This document shows positions 33,446-41,569 of a stretch of 64,000 nt of DNA, one piece after another. The DNA is taken from contig NZ_NWSQ01000019.1 in assembly GCF_002531725.1 (NCBI RefSeq), positions 93,135-157,134 of the forward strand. The letters run 5' to 3'. Positions within the stretch are counted from its first letter, which is position 1, and each line of letters begins with the position of its first letter. The notes beneath the pieces are model-generated. The model was given only the letters and a program-made list of their open reading frames with translations, was not told the DNA's origin and did not search any database. This stretch comes from Rhizobium sp. L43. Lineage in GTDB: Bacteria > Pseudomonadota > Alphaproteobacteria > Rhizobiales > Rhizobiaceae. The position numbers and the translations under genes are program-made.

Positions 33446-35212
33446 TCAATCCTTCTTCGGTGCCGGAGGGGGGACCGTCGTGGCCGGGCCTGCGGGCGGT
33501 GTTGCCGGTTTTACCGGAGGTGCAGCGGGTATTGCCGGCTTTGCCGGAGCCGCAACCGGCCTTGCAGGTTTTGCGCCGTCGAGATTTCCAAGGAGAGACG
33601 AGATGGCGTCGTCGCCCTCGAAGCCGGCCTCCTTCAACAATTTGTCGAGGATCGGTTTGTTGGCCTGATAGGAGAGGAGCTGGCCGGCCAGTCCTTCGCC
33701 GAGGCCGATGCCGTTTCCTCCGGTCGCGCCGTTTCCGCGGCCGAGCATGCCGCCGGTATCGAAGATCCTGATGTCGGAAATCTTCTCGATCGGCTTGACC
33801 GCCTCGGCGAGCGCCTCGGGAATGATACGGATCCGCTCGCGGGTGATCTCGAACTCGATGATGGCAGCGCTCAATTTGTTGCGGGCGTCGTTGAGCAATG
33901 CCTCGCTCTCGGCGGCGGCCTTGCCGGTTTCGAGAATACCCTTGGCCTTGATGATCGCCGCATCCGCCTCGGCGGTCGCGAGCGTCTTGATGGCCTCGGC
34001 CTGGTCGCTTGCTGCCTGTTTTTCGGCCTCGGCGCCGACGGTGACGGCGGTTGCTTCGGTCTCGGCTTTCTTGCGCGCGTCGATCACGGCAATCTGCCTT
34101 TCGCGTTCGGCGATCTCGATCGCCTTGGCGGTGCCGACCTTTTCCTCTGCCGCGATCGCCAGCGCGCGGGCCGCTTCCGCAGCCGCCTTCGCTTCGGATT
34201 CTTCACGGCTCTTATTGGCAACGGCGATGGCGCTTTCCTGGGCGACGATCTGCAGGTCCCGCTTGGCTTCGGTGTCACGCTGCTGCACGGCGCGGGCAGA
34301 ATCGATATTGGCGCTTTCGCGGGCCTGCTTGGCGGCTGCCTCGCGTTCGGCGATCGCCTGCTCGGAAGCGATGCGGGCTTCCTCCTCGGCGCGTTTTGCG
34401 GCCTGTTCCTGCTGCGCGGTTTCGGCGCGTGTCGCCGCGGATTTGTTGGCGATGTCGCGTTCCTGGCTGAGCTCGGCTTCCCGCTTCGTCCGCTCGATGG
34501 TCAGCGATTGCTGGCGGGCCTCGAGATCCTTCTGGGCAATGGCGACTTCGGTATCGCGAACGATCTCGTTGCGCTCCTTCTTGCGGCCCTCGGTGATGCG
34601 GGTCAATGCGGCAAGACCCTGCGCATCGAAGAAGTTGTTGGCGTTGAAATGCTTGATATCGGTCTGATCGAGGCGCGTCAGCGAGACGGATTCGAGCTCG
34701 AGACCGTTCGACTGAAGATCGGCGCCGACGGCCTCCTGTACGGCCTTGACGAAATCCATGCGCTGTTCCTGCAGCGCGTCGAGGTTCATCGTTGCGGCCA
34801 CCGAGCGAAGGCCGTCGACGAATTTCGCTTCGATCAGGATGCGAAGCGCCTCGGCATCATTGGTCCGGTTGCCGAGCGTCTGGGCGGCAAGCGCAATCGA
34901 GGAGGCATCGGGTTTGACGCGCACATAGAACTCGGCGCCGATATCGACGCGCATCCGGTCCTTGGTGATCAGCGCATCACCTTCACCGCGGCGAACCTCG
35001 AGCCGCAGCGTCTTCAAATTGACCCTGGCGATCGAGTGGAAGATCGGCAGGACGACCGACCCGCCGTCGAGCACGACCTTCTGGCCACCGAGGCCGGTGC
35101 GCACATAGGCCTCATCGCGGCTGGAGCGTGTGTAAAGAGAGGCGAGGACAAAACCGATGCCGAAGATCAGAACAATCCCAATGCCGGCTGGTAGAATAAC
35201 GTCGTAGATCAT
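33446..35212 (-). CDS. Flotillin-like membrane scaffold protein (YqiK type)
   Basis: A 588-residue SPFH/flotillin-family protein. One N-terminal membrane helix (about 6-27) is followed by the SPFH domain (RTGLGGQKVVLDGGSVVLPIFHSI onward). A long Ala/Glu/Lys-rich coiled coil (about 210-470) and a proline-rich C-terminal tail (last 45 residues) complete it. Flotillins organise ordered membrane patches. It overlaps the upstream yqiJ-like gene by four bases, and a PspA-family gene precedes that, giving an envelope-stress style operon. Confidence 0.9.
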   Translation of the reverse strand: MIYDVILPAGIGIVLIFGIGFVLASLYTRSSRDEAYVRTGLGGQKVVLDGGSVVLPIFHSIARVNLKTLRLEVRRGEGDALITKDRMRVDIGAEFYVRVKPDASSIALAAQTLGNRTNDAEALRILIEAKFVDGLRSVAATMNLDALQEQRMDFVKAVQEAVGADLQSNGLELESVSLTRLDQTDIKHFNANNFFDAQGLAALTRITEGRKKERNEIVRDTEVAIAQKDLEARQQSLTIERTKREAELSQERDIANKSAATRAETAQQEQAAKRAEEEARIASEQAIAEREAAAKQARESANIDSARAVQQRDTEAKRDLQIVAQESAIAVANKSREESEAKAAAEAARALAIAAEEKVGTAKAIEIAERERQIAVIDARKKAETEATAVTVGAEAEKQAASDQAEAIKTLATAEADAAIIKAKGILETGKAAAESEALLNDARNKLSAAIIEFEITRERIRIIPEALAEAVKPIEKISDIRIFDTGGMLGRGNGATGGNGIGLGEGLAGQLLSYQANKPILDKLLKEAGFEGDDAISSLLGNLDGAKPARPVAAPAKPAIPAAPPVKPATPPAGPATTVPPPAPKKD

Positions 35213-35856
35213 TGCTGGTCCCTCAAAGATTGATTGTCCGCATCGGTCGGGTCGACCAGTGCGGGAATGGCGATAAATACATCTGCCGTGCGATCGACGA
35301 GAAGAACCTCAATGCCGATCTTGAGAGGTTCCTGACCCTTGGCGGCTCTCGCTCTCAGCACATGCCAGTTTCCATGCTGATCCTTGACGCGGACGCGTCC
35401 CGGCAGTCCCTGATCGAGCGGGCCGATCGACACTTCGGCGGTTCGGCCGAGGAAACCATCGAGATCGACCACATAGGTTTCGTCGCGCGGCACGATCCGT
35501 GCCACGGTCCGGCTCGATGCCCTGACCAGAGGGAAGGTGACCACTATGGCGGGAACGGCGGCAATGAAGGCGGGCAGCGGCGCCCAGAAGGCGCCGGCGA
35601 CGGCCTGTATGGCAAAGCCCGCAATGGCGAAGAAGCCAAGCGCCAGCATCAGCAGAATGAGCAGCGGAACCCCGCCGAGATTGAGCCAGGACAGATAGCC
35701 TGCAATGCCGTCATGGCCATGGAAATCCGGTTTTCCCAAAAGTTCCGTGATCGAAAACCCCATGACGGTCGCGAGCATCTCGATCGCGGTCAGGCCGGCG
35801 AGCACGGCGGCGGCGATAGCGAAGGGAGCACATTCGGGGGCGAAGAATAGTCCCAT
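35209..35856 (-). CDS. YqiJ-like membrane protein with C-terminal OB-fold
   Basis: A 215-residue protein with about three membrane segments in the first 115 residues (FAIAAAVLAGLTAIEMLATVMGF; PLLILLMLALGFFAIAGFAI; AFIAAVPAIVVTFPLVR). A soluble C-terminal beta domain of OB-fold/NfeD type follows (GFLGRTAEVSIGPLDQGLPG, VLLVDRTADVF). YqiJ partners YqiK flotillins in many bacteria. It overlaps the flotillin gene (ATGA) and starts five bases after the PspA-like stop. Confidence 0.85.
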   Translation of the reverse strand: MGLFFAPECAPFAIAAAVLAGLTAIEMLATVMGFSITELLGKPDFHGHDGIAGYLSWLNLGGVPLLILLMLALGFFAIAGFAIQAVAGAFWAPLPAFIAAVPAIVVTFPLVRASSRTVARIVPRDETYVVDLDGFLGRTAEVSIGPLDQGLPGRVRVKDQHGNWHVLRARAAKGQEPLKIGIEVLLVDRTADVFIAIPALVDPTDADNQSLRDQQ

Positions 35857-35861
35857 CGGCG

Positions 35862-37013
35862 TTACCGGTTGTCCGCTTTGAAGCGCGCGAGGCGTGCCTC
35901 GATCGCCTGTTCGCGGTGCAATCGGTCGAGCTCGTCCAGCTCCGAATTATGGGCATGTTCACCTGATGGAACACCGGTCAGCCGCGACACGGCCGCCGCA
36001 GCCCTGGCAGCATCAGCGCCCGGCGCCGGCCGGCTGTGACCAGCTGCGGCGTCTTCGGGATGTCTGGCGATGCTGCGCTTGAAGTCGGCAAGGCGAGCAT
36101 CCGCCTCACGGCGCGTGGCCAGCACCGCTTGTAGCGCTTTCTGGCCTTCGTCCAGCTGTTCCCTGGCATCGGCCAGGGCCTTATCCAGAGCTGCGATCTG
36201 GGATTCGAGATCGATCTGGCGGGCGACGCCGGCCTTTGCCAGGTCATCGCGCCCGGACGAGACGGCGAGGCGGATCTTCGCGTCGAGCGCGTTCATGTCC
36301 TCGACGATTTCGTCCCTACGGCTCTGGATGCGATATTCCTCGGCGCGCGCCTTGCCGAGATCGGTGCGGGCCTCGTCCGCCGCCGCATCGATTTCGCGGA
36401 TCGCCTGTTCGATGACGGCGATCTTGTTGACGCCTTCCGCCTTGTCGACCGCCGCATTGGCGATGCCGGCGATGAGACGACCCATGCGTGAAAGAATGCC
36501 TTCGTTCGTCATGTTTTCCTCCATCCGAGCGGAATTCGGCGTGACGCCGATATGAATCTCGTAGCGATCCTGGCCGGCCACAAGGTAGGCCGGAAAAATA
36601 CTCTCCCATCCCCTGGAATAACCCGCGACATCGAAGGGGACGGCAACGCGTCCATGCACCGTGGCGATCGTCAGATCCGAGGGGCCCTTGATGGCGAAGA
36701 GCTTGTCATCAAGCGGCAGAAGCGGCGGATCGGCGATTGCGCCGCGATTGGCGGCGAAATCGCGAAGGCCGAGTGTCACCAGCCGCGCCGGCAGGCCCGT
36801 CTGCTCGCGGACGGTTTCATAGGCAAGCTCATGCAGCACGACGAGATTGGCGCCCGCCTTGTCGTCGATGCGTTCGCTCAGAATGCCGATCATCCTGCGA
36901 TAGGCAGCAACCGTATCGTCCAGCGCCTGCCGGGCATGATCATCAGGCGCCAGCGTGTAGCGCAGCAGCGATGGATGCGGTGTCTTGCCTGTGTTTGCCA
37001 TAAGATGAAACAT
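35862..37013 (-). CDS. PspA/IM30-family protein with TnpB-like N-terminal domain
   Basis: A continuous frame of 383 residues joining two unrelated parts. Residues 1 to about 160 resemble the N-terminal half of TnpB (IS605 OrfB) proteins: LLRYTLAPDDHARQALDDT, LHELAYETVREQTGLPARL, DDKLFAIKG and ATVHGRVAVPF; the RuvC nuclease half is absent. From about 168 it is a PspA/IM30 coiled coil (SRMGRLIAGIANAAVDKAEG onward). An internal ATG at 36512 has a perfect GGAGG site and could yield a 216-residue PspA alone. Upstream starts (37013, 37001, TTG 37037) have weak sites. It heads the yqiJ-yqiK operon. Confidence 0.75.
   Translation of the reverse strand: MFHLMANTGKTPHPSLLRYTLAPDDHARQALDDTVAAYRRMIGILSERIDDKAGANLVVLHELAYETVREQTGLPARLVTLGLRDFAANRGAIADPPLLPLDDKLFAIKGPSDLTIATVHGRVAVPFDVAGYSRGWESIFPAYLVAGQDRYEIHIGVTPNSARMEENMTNEGILSRMGRLIAGIANAAVDKAEGVNKIAVIEQAIREIDAAADEARTDLGKARAEEYRIQSRRDEIVEDMNALDAKIRLAVSSGRDDLAKAGVARQIDLESQIAALDKALADAREQLDEGQKALQAVLATRREADARLADFKRSIARHPEDAAAGHSRPAPGADAARAAAAVSRLTGVPSGEHAHNSELDELDRLHREQAIEARLARFKADNR
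36512..36522 (-). promoter_or_regulatory. Strong internal ribosome-binding site and ATG inside the fused gene
   Basis: On the minus strand GGAGG (36522-36518) lies five bases before an in-frame ATG (36512-36510) that begins MTNEGILSRMGRLIAG, exactly where PspA homology starts. This is a far better initiation site than any at the 5' end of the longer frame, so a separate PspA-only product is plausible. Confidence 0.65.
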
Positions 37014-37034
37014 AAAGCACCGCTTTGGTGCTTT
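37014..37034 (-). promoter_or_regulatory. Hairpin just before the start of the TnpB-N/PspA gene
   Basis: The perfect inverted repeat AAAGCACC/GGTGCTTT with a five-base loop ends one base before the ATG at 37013. Folded in RNA, it would cover the only Shine-Dalgarno-like bases (GGTG) for that start; as DNA it could be an operator. Confidence 0.45.
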
Positions 37035-37151
37035 CAAGATGCTGCGTTAAAAATACAACCTGTGTTTAACATGTCGTTAGAAGGAAAGAAGCGGCACAGT
37101 TGCGGATCACATTCGCCGATGGAGGAGCCGGCGGCGGATCGGCTCCGCTGC

Positions 37152-37763
37152 CTATCGGGCGGCCGTCTGCGCCTCGCGAATACCGGCGCGGATACGATTG
37201 ATGATCGTCCATATGAGAAGCAGAGCCACCAGCGCCCAAAACCCCCAAGTCCATGCTGCAAACGTGCCGCCGACCGCGACAAAGATGCCGAGCGCGCCGA
37301 AAAGCACGGCACGGTCGCTCTTCCCCAGCGGCCCGTCGTAACGCCGGCTCGCGCCGACCGTTTGACCGAGAATGCCGGTAAATTCCGTCAGCGCCGAGAG
37401 GAATATGACTGATATCGCCGGCATCCAACCGTTCGGATCGATGAAGGCAAACGGCACATACAGGGCGACATCCGACACGACATCACCCATCTCGTTCAGA
37501 TACGCGCCCAAAATGCTCTTCTGCCCATGTTCGCGCGCGAGCATGCCGTCGATGGCATTGAGGCCCATGCGCAGGAGAAACCAAACAGGCACCAGCAGGA
37601 ACCAATGCGGAAACGGGGCGAGGCTCAGAAAAAGGCCAAGTGCAACCGAGACGGCGGCAGCAAGTGAAGTCACCTGATTGGCGGTGACGCCTCGTGCCGC
37701 GAGGAAGCGGACCAGAGGGCGAAGAATGTTCTGAAATCGGGACTTCAATTGATAAACAGACAT
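37152..37763 (-). CDS. CDP-alcohol phosphatidyltransferase family protein, YnbA-like
   Basis: A 203-residue membrane enzyme of the CDP-alcohol phosphatidyltransferase family with about six helices. The signature is NAIDGMLARE followed by LGAYLNEMGDVVSD: the canonical DxxDGxxAR(x8)GxxxDxxxD with Asn in place of the first and third Asp. As far as I recall, E. coli YnbA carries the same changes. Neighbouring YnbC-like and YnbD-like genes support a ynb-type lipid cluster. The start has GAGGTAG upstream. The lipid head group is unknown. Confidence 0.85.
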   Translation of the reverse strand: MSVYQLKSRFQNILRPLVRFLAARGVTANQVTSLAAAVSVALGLFLSLAPFPHWFLLVPVWFLLRMGLNAIDGMLAREHGQKSILGAYLNEMGDVVSDVALYVPFAFIDPNGWMPAISVIFLSALTEFTGILGQTVGASRRYDGPLGKSDRAVLFGALGIFVAVGGTFAAWTWGFWALVALLLIWTIINRIRAGIREAQTAAR

Positions 37764-37963
37764 GCTACCTCAGTGGAATTTCGTGGCATCGGAAAAATCT
37801 ATCCCGGCTTCGGTGGTGCAGTTCGTCTTACTTGTGGGGAAGCCCATACTTCCTGTCGGTTCTCGCATAGGGCTTACATTTGCGACTAGACTTTTGCAAT
37901 GAAAGCAAATCACTGTTCTGCCAATGGTTGCAACCCATCCACCCACCAGAATTGGAGAAGACC
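37764..37963. promoter_or_regulatory. Divergent region between YnbA-like and YnbC-like genes
   Basis: A 200-base gap that should contain back-to-back promoters for the two lipid-enzyme transcripts. GGAGAAG near 37953 serves the YnbC-like GTG start. No palindrome or terminator was identified. Confidence 0.4.
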
Positions 37964-39748
37964 GTGCTGCAAACTGCCGATAGTGTGCAACCGTCCTCGA
38001 CGGCCAGACCAATGCATGAATCCGAATTCGCATCGCATGACGGCACCCGACTGTTTTATCGGACGTGGCCTGCGACGGGCGCTGCCGCGAAGGGCGCCAT
38101 CATTCTTCTCCATCGCGGCCACGAGCATAGCGGCCGTGTCGCCCATCTCGCCACCGAGCTCGGCCTCGATGAGTTTGCCTTCTACGCCTGGGACGCACGC
38201 GGCCACGGGCGTTCGCCGGGAGAGCGCGGCTATTCGCCATCCTTTGCGGCCTCGGCGCATGATCTCGATTGCTTCGTCCGCCATGTCAGCGAGACAAGCG
38301 GTGTTGCTGTCGAAAACATCGCCGTCATCGCGCAGAGCGTCGGCGCAGTGCTGGCCACCACTTGGGTGCACGATTATGCGCCGCCGATCCGCGCGCTGGT
38401 GCTGGCCTCACCGGCCTTCAGCGTCAAGCTCTACGTGCCTTTTGCTAGGGAAGGCATTGCGCTCTGGGAAAAACTCAAGGGGACATTCTTCGTCAATTCC
38501 TATGTCAAGGCGAAGTTCTTGACGCATGACCCCGAGCGCATCGCCTCGTACGAATCCGACCCATTGATATCCAGGCCGATTGCCTCCAACATTCTCGTGC
38601 AGCTCTATGAGGCGGCAGCCCGGGTCGTGGCCGACGCCCGCGCGATCACCGTGCCGACCCAGCTGCTGATCTCCGGCAGCGACTGGGTGGTGCGACATGC
38701 GCCGCAGCACCGGTTTTACGAAAACCTCGGCAGCCGCATCAAGGAACGGCATGTGCTTGCCGGCTTCTACCACGACACGCTCGGTGAAAAGGACCGCGCG
38801 ATTGCGCTGGCCGAAATCCGCCGTTTTATCGAAGCGCGTTTCGCCGAGCCTCGAGCGCCTGCCGATCTTCGCACGGCCCATGTCCAGGGCCATACCAAGG
38901 ACGAGGCCGACCGGCTCGCGAGCCCGCTGGGCGCGACATCGCCACGCGGCATTTACTGGGCGCTCAGCCGCCTCAACATCAAGATCGGCGCCCTGGTGTC
39001 CGAAGGCATAAGGACCGGGGTCAAGACCGGTTTTGATTCCGGCTCGACGCTCGATTACGTCTACGAGAACAAGCCGCGCGGGCTCGGTCCCGGCGGGCGC
39101 TTGATCGACAAGGTGTTCCTCGAGGCGATCGGCTGGCGCGGCATCCGGCAGCGCAAGCTGCACCTGCAGGAGCTGATCGACCGCGCGCTGCAGCGCCTGA
39201 AAGCCACTGGGCGCAGTACCCACATGCTCGACATCGCGGCCGGGCACGGCCGTTATGTCCTTGATGCGATCGAGACGGCTGCCGTCCGTCCCGATAGTGC
39301 GCGGCTGCAGGACTATTCCGCCATCAACGTCGACGCCGGCCGCAACAGCATCGCCGCGCGTGGGCTGGGTGATTTCGTCAGCTTCCGCCAGCAGGATGCC
39401 TTTGACGGCGAGGGGCTGGCTGCAATCACGCCGGCTCCGGATCTCGCGATCGTCTCCGGCCTTTACGAGCTGTTTTCCGACAATGCGATGATCGCCGCTT
39501 CGCTCGACGGGATCGCCCGGGCGATGCGGCCGGGTGGTCTGCTCGTCTACACCAACCAGCCATGGCATCCACAATTGGAGATGATCGCCCGCGCCCTGAC
39601 CTCGCACCGCGGCGGCGAGGCGTGGGTGATGCGGCGGCGGACGCAAGAGGAAATGGACCAGCTGGTCGCCGCAGCCGGTTTCCGAAAGATCGAGCAGCGG
39701 ATCGACCAGTGGGGCATTTTCACCGTCTCGCTGGCCGAGAGAGTCTGA
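37964..39748 (+). CDS. Alpha/beta hydrolase - SAM methyltransferase fusion, YnbC-like
   Basis: A 594-residue two-domain protein. The N-terminal alpha/beta hydrolase (about 15-300) is monoacylglycerol-lipase-like, with HRGHEHSGRVAHLA, AWDARGHGRSPGERGY and the nucleophile Ser125 in IAQSVGAVLAT. The C-terminal class I methyltransferase (about 385-590) has the SAM loop MLDIAAGHGRYVLDAIE beginning at 421. This fusion is the layout of E. coli YnbC. It starts at GTG after GGAGAAG; the frame is open 28 codons further upstream. It probably remodels a lipid made with the YnbA-like enzyme; no substrate is known to me. Confidence 0.85.
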   Translation: MLQTADSVQPSSTARPMHESEFASHDGTRLFYRTWPATGAAAKGAIILLHRGHEHSGRVAHLATELGLDEFAFYAWDARGHGRSPGERGYSPSFAASAHDLDCFVRHVSETSGVAVENIAVIAQSVGAVLATTWVHDYAPPIRALVLASPAFSVKLYVPFAREGIALWEKLKGTFFVNSYVKAKFLTHDPERIASYESDPLISRPIASNILVQLYEAAARVVADARAITVPTQLLISGSDWVVRHAPQHRFYENLGSRIKERHVLAGFYHDTLGEKDRAIALAEIRRFIEARFAEPRAPADLRTAHVQGHTKDEADRLASPLGATSPRGIYWALSRLNIKIGALVSEGIRTGVKTGFDSGSTLDYVYENKPRGLGPGGRLIDKVFLEAIGWRGIRQRKLHLQELIDRALQRLKATGRSTHMLDIAAGHGRYVLDAIETAAVRPDSARLQDYSAINVDAGRNSIAARGLGDFVSFRQQDAFDGEGLAAITPAPDLAIVSGLYELFSDNAMIAASLDGIARAMRPGGLLVYTNQPWHPQLEMIARALTSHRGGEAWVMRRRTQEEMDQLVAAAGFRKIEQRIDQWGIFTVSLAERV

Positions 39749-39757
39749 GGGCAAAGC

Positions 39758-41086
39758 GTGGAGAAGGCACGTTCAACTTTTTCACAGATTGCGCCGGTCC
39801 CGAAGCGGGCGGCGCTCTGGCTGGCCTTCCTGGCGCCGTTCTTCTATCTGAGCTATGGCGGCGCCAATTGGCTGGCATCGCTACACGCCCATGTGCCGAA
39901 CGTCGCCTTCGCATGGGAAAGCGCCATTCCGTTCCTCGGATGGACGATCATTCCATATTGGTCGATCAATCTGTTCTATGCACTCTGCCTGTTCATCAAC
40001 ACGACGCCGCGCGATGTGGATCGGCTGGCGAGACGGTATCTGACGATCCAGATCGTTGCCGTCGCCTGCTTTGTCGCGTTTCCGCTCGAGGCGACCTTCG
40101 TGCGGCCGGCAACGAGCGGCCTGCCCGGTTTCATGTTCGCCGTTCTCGGCGGCTTCGATAAGCCGTTCAACCAGGCGCCGTCGCTGCATATCGCGCTGCT
40201 GGTGGTGATCTGGGATCATCTGCGCGGCCGGTTGCCGCGCAAGGCACGGCTTGTCTGGCACTTGTGGTGTTTCCTGATCGCTGCCTCCGTGCTGACCACG
40301 TGGCAGCATCAGGTCATCGACATACCCACAGGCATGCTGCTCGGTCTGTTCGCCGCCTGGCTTTTCCCGCGCGATGCCGGTTCGCCGCTGGCGAATTTTA
40401 CGATGAGCGACGATCCAAAGTCGCGCCGTCTCGGCTTCTATTATCTGTGCGGCGCCGTCGCATTTCTCGGCCTTGCAGCGCTCTGTACGCCTCTCTCGCC
40501 AGCAGCGCTTCTGTTGCTCTGGCCGGCTGTTGCGCTGGCGATCGTCGCGCTCGGATATTTCGGCGCCGGCCCGCAAATATTCCAGAAACGCGTCGATGGC
40601 CGGGCCACGCTTGCCAGCCGCTGGCTGCTCGCGCCCTACCGGCTCGGCGCCCTCATCAACATTCGGTTCTGGACCTGGAGAATGCCGGCATCGGTGGTGA
40701 TCGCCGACGGCGTCCATCTCGGTCGTTTTCCGCGTCGCCACGAGGCCGACCGTTTTGCCACGGTGATCGATATGGCCGGCGAACTTCAGCGCCCGGGCGG
40801 GACGCGCGCGCGCTGGTGCAGCTTTCCCACCCTTGATCTGACAGCCCTCGACAAGATCCAGACGCTTGCCGCGGCGAACCTCATCGAGACCGCGCGCCAG
40901 CAGGGACCGGTCCTCGTCTGCTGTGCGCTCGGTTTCCAGCGGAGCGCCTGCGTCATCATGCGTTGGCTGCTCATCACCAGACGTTGCGAAGATCCAGCCG
41001 AAGCCGTGCGGCGGATCGAACGGGCAGGGCGGCGTGTTCATCTGCCCGCGGAAAGTATCCATGCCGTGACGGAGGGCTTGCAATGA
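39758..41086 (+). CDS. PAP2 - dual-specificity phosphatase fusion, YnbD-like
   Basis: A 442-residue membrane protein. The N-terminal part has several helices and PAP2 (lipid phosphatase) motifs, FNQAPSLHIALLV and WQHQVIDIPTG. The C-terminal cytoplasmic domain is a dual-specificity phosphatase with the Cys-x5-Arg loop at Cys389-Arg395 (VCCALGFQRSACV). The usual HC is CC here. This matches the architecture of E. coli YnbD. The GTG start lies ten bases after the YnbC-like stop, and the stop overlaps the next gene (ATGA). Confidence 0.85.
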   Translation: MEKARSTFSQIAPVPKRAALWLAFLAPFFYLSYGGANWLASLHAHVPNVAFAWESAIPFLGWTIIPYWSINLFYALCLFINTTPRDVDRLARRYLTIQIVAVACFVAFPLEATFVRPATSGLPGFMFAVLGGFDKPFNQAPSLHIALLVVIWDHLRGRLPRKARLVWHLWCFLIAASVLTTWQHQVIDIPTGMLLGLFAAWLFPRDAGSPLANFTMSDDPKSRRLGFYYLCGAVAFLGLAALCTPLSPAALLLLWPAVALAIVALGYFGAGPQIFQKRVDGRATLASRWLLAPYRLGALINIRFWTWRMPASVVIADGVHLGRFPRRHEADRFATVIDMAGELQRPGGTRARWCSFPTLDLTALDKIQTLAAANLIETARQQGPVLVCCALGFQRSACVIMRWLLITRRCEDPAEAVRRIERAGRRVHLPAESIHAVTEGLQ

Positions 41087-41523
41087 CGCAGTGGAATGCC
41101 ACGGCCTCGTCGGCTGCGCGAAATCTCGGCCGCAATTCGATCTGCTGCGGCCTGGCAGCGCTGCTGCCACTGATTGCCAGCCCGATCGCCGGGGGATATC
41201 GCGGCTTCGCGCCATTGCTGGGTTGGCTCGTGATGCTGGTTTTCTGCGTGCTGGTCCTCGCGCTGGCGGTCCATCTCCTCTTCGATGCGCTGCTGTTTCG
41301 CCTCGCGTCGAGCCACGAGACAGAGACCGCCGGCCTTGCCGCCGTCGACGACCTGTTGTCCCGGATGCAGCTTCGCAAGCCTGCCGGGACGCCGCCCGGC
41401 CTGGAGAGGCGGATTGCCGGGTCGCGCCGCATCGTCTGGCGGCAGCGTTTTGCCCTCGCCATCTGCCTGGTGATTTTCGCGATCCTTCTGTTGAATGCGA
41501 GCGACGGCCTGCCGCTATGCTGA
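41083..41523 (+). CDS. Small membrane protein of unknown function in the ynb-like operon
   Basis: A 146-residue protein with three hydrophobic segments (about 20-36, 42-68 and 120-140) and a charged loop between the second and third. No family was recognised. It overlaps the YnbD-like stop by four bases, so it is translated from the same message. E. coli ynbB (a cytidylyltransferase) has no counterpart here, and this protein is too short to be one. Confidence 0.7.
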   Translation: MTQWNATASSAARNLGRNSICCGLAALLPLIASPIAGGYRGFAPLLGWLVMLVFCVLVLALAVHLLFDALLFRLASSHETETAGLAAVDDLLSRMQLRKPAGTPPGLERRIAGSRRIVWRQRFALAICLVIFAILLLNASDGLPLC

Positions 41524-41569
41524 ATCGCATGCGGTCGATGTAAGGGCTCGCCGGTGCGTGTCTGGCAGG

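Noticed and set aside
35862..37037. Remnant of an IS605-type insertion sequence
   Set aside because: No RuvC half, terminal hairpins or TnpA, and the frame continues cleanly into PspA. A captured domain explains this better than a decaying element.
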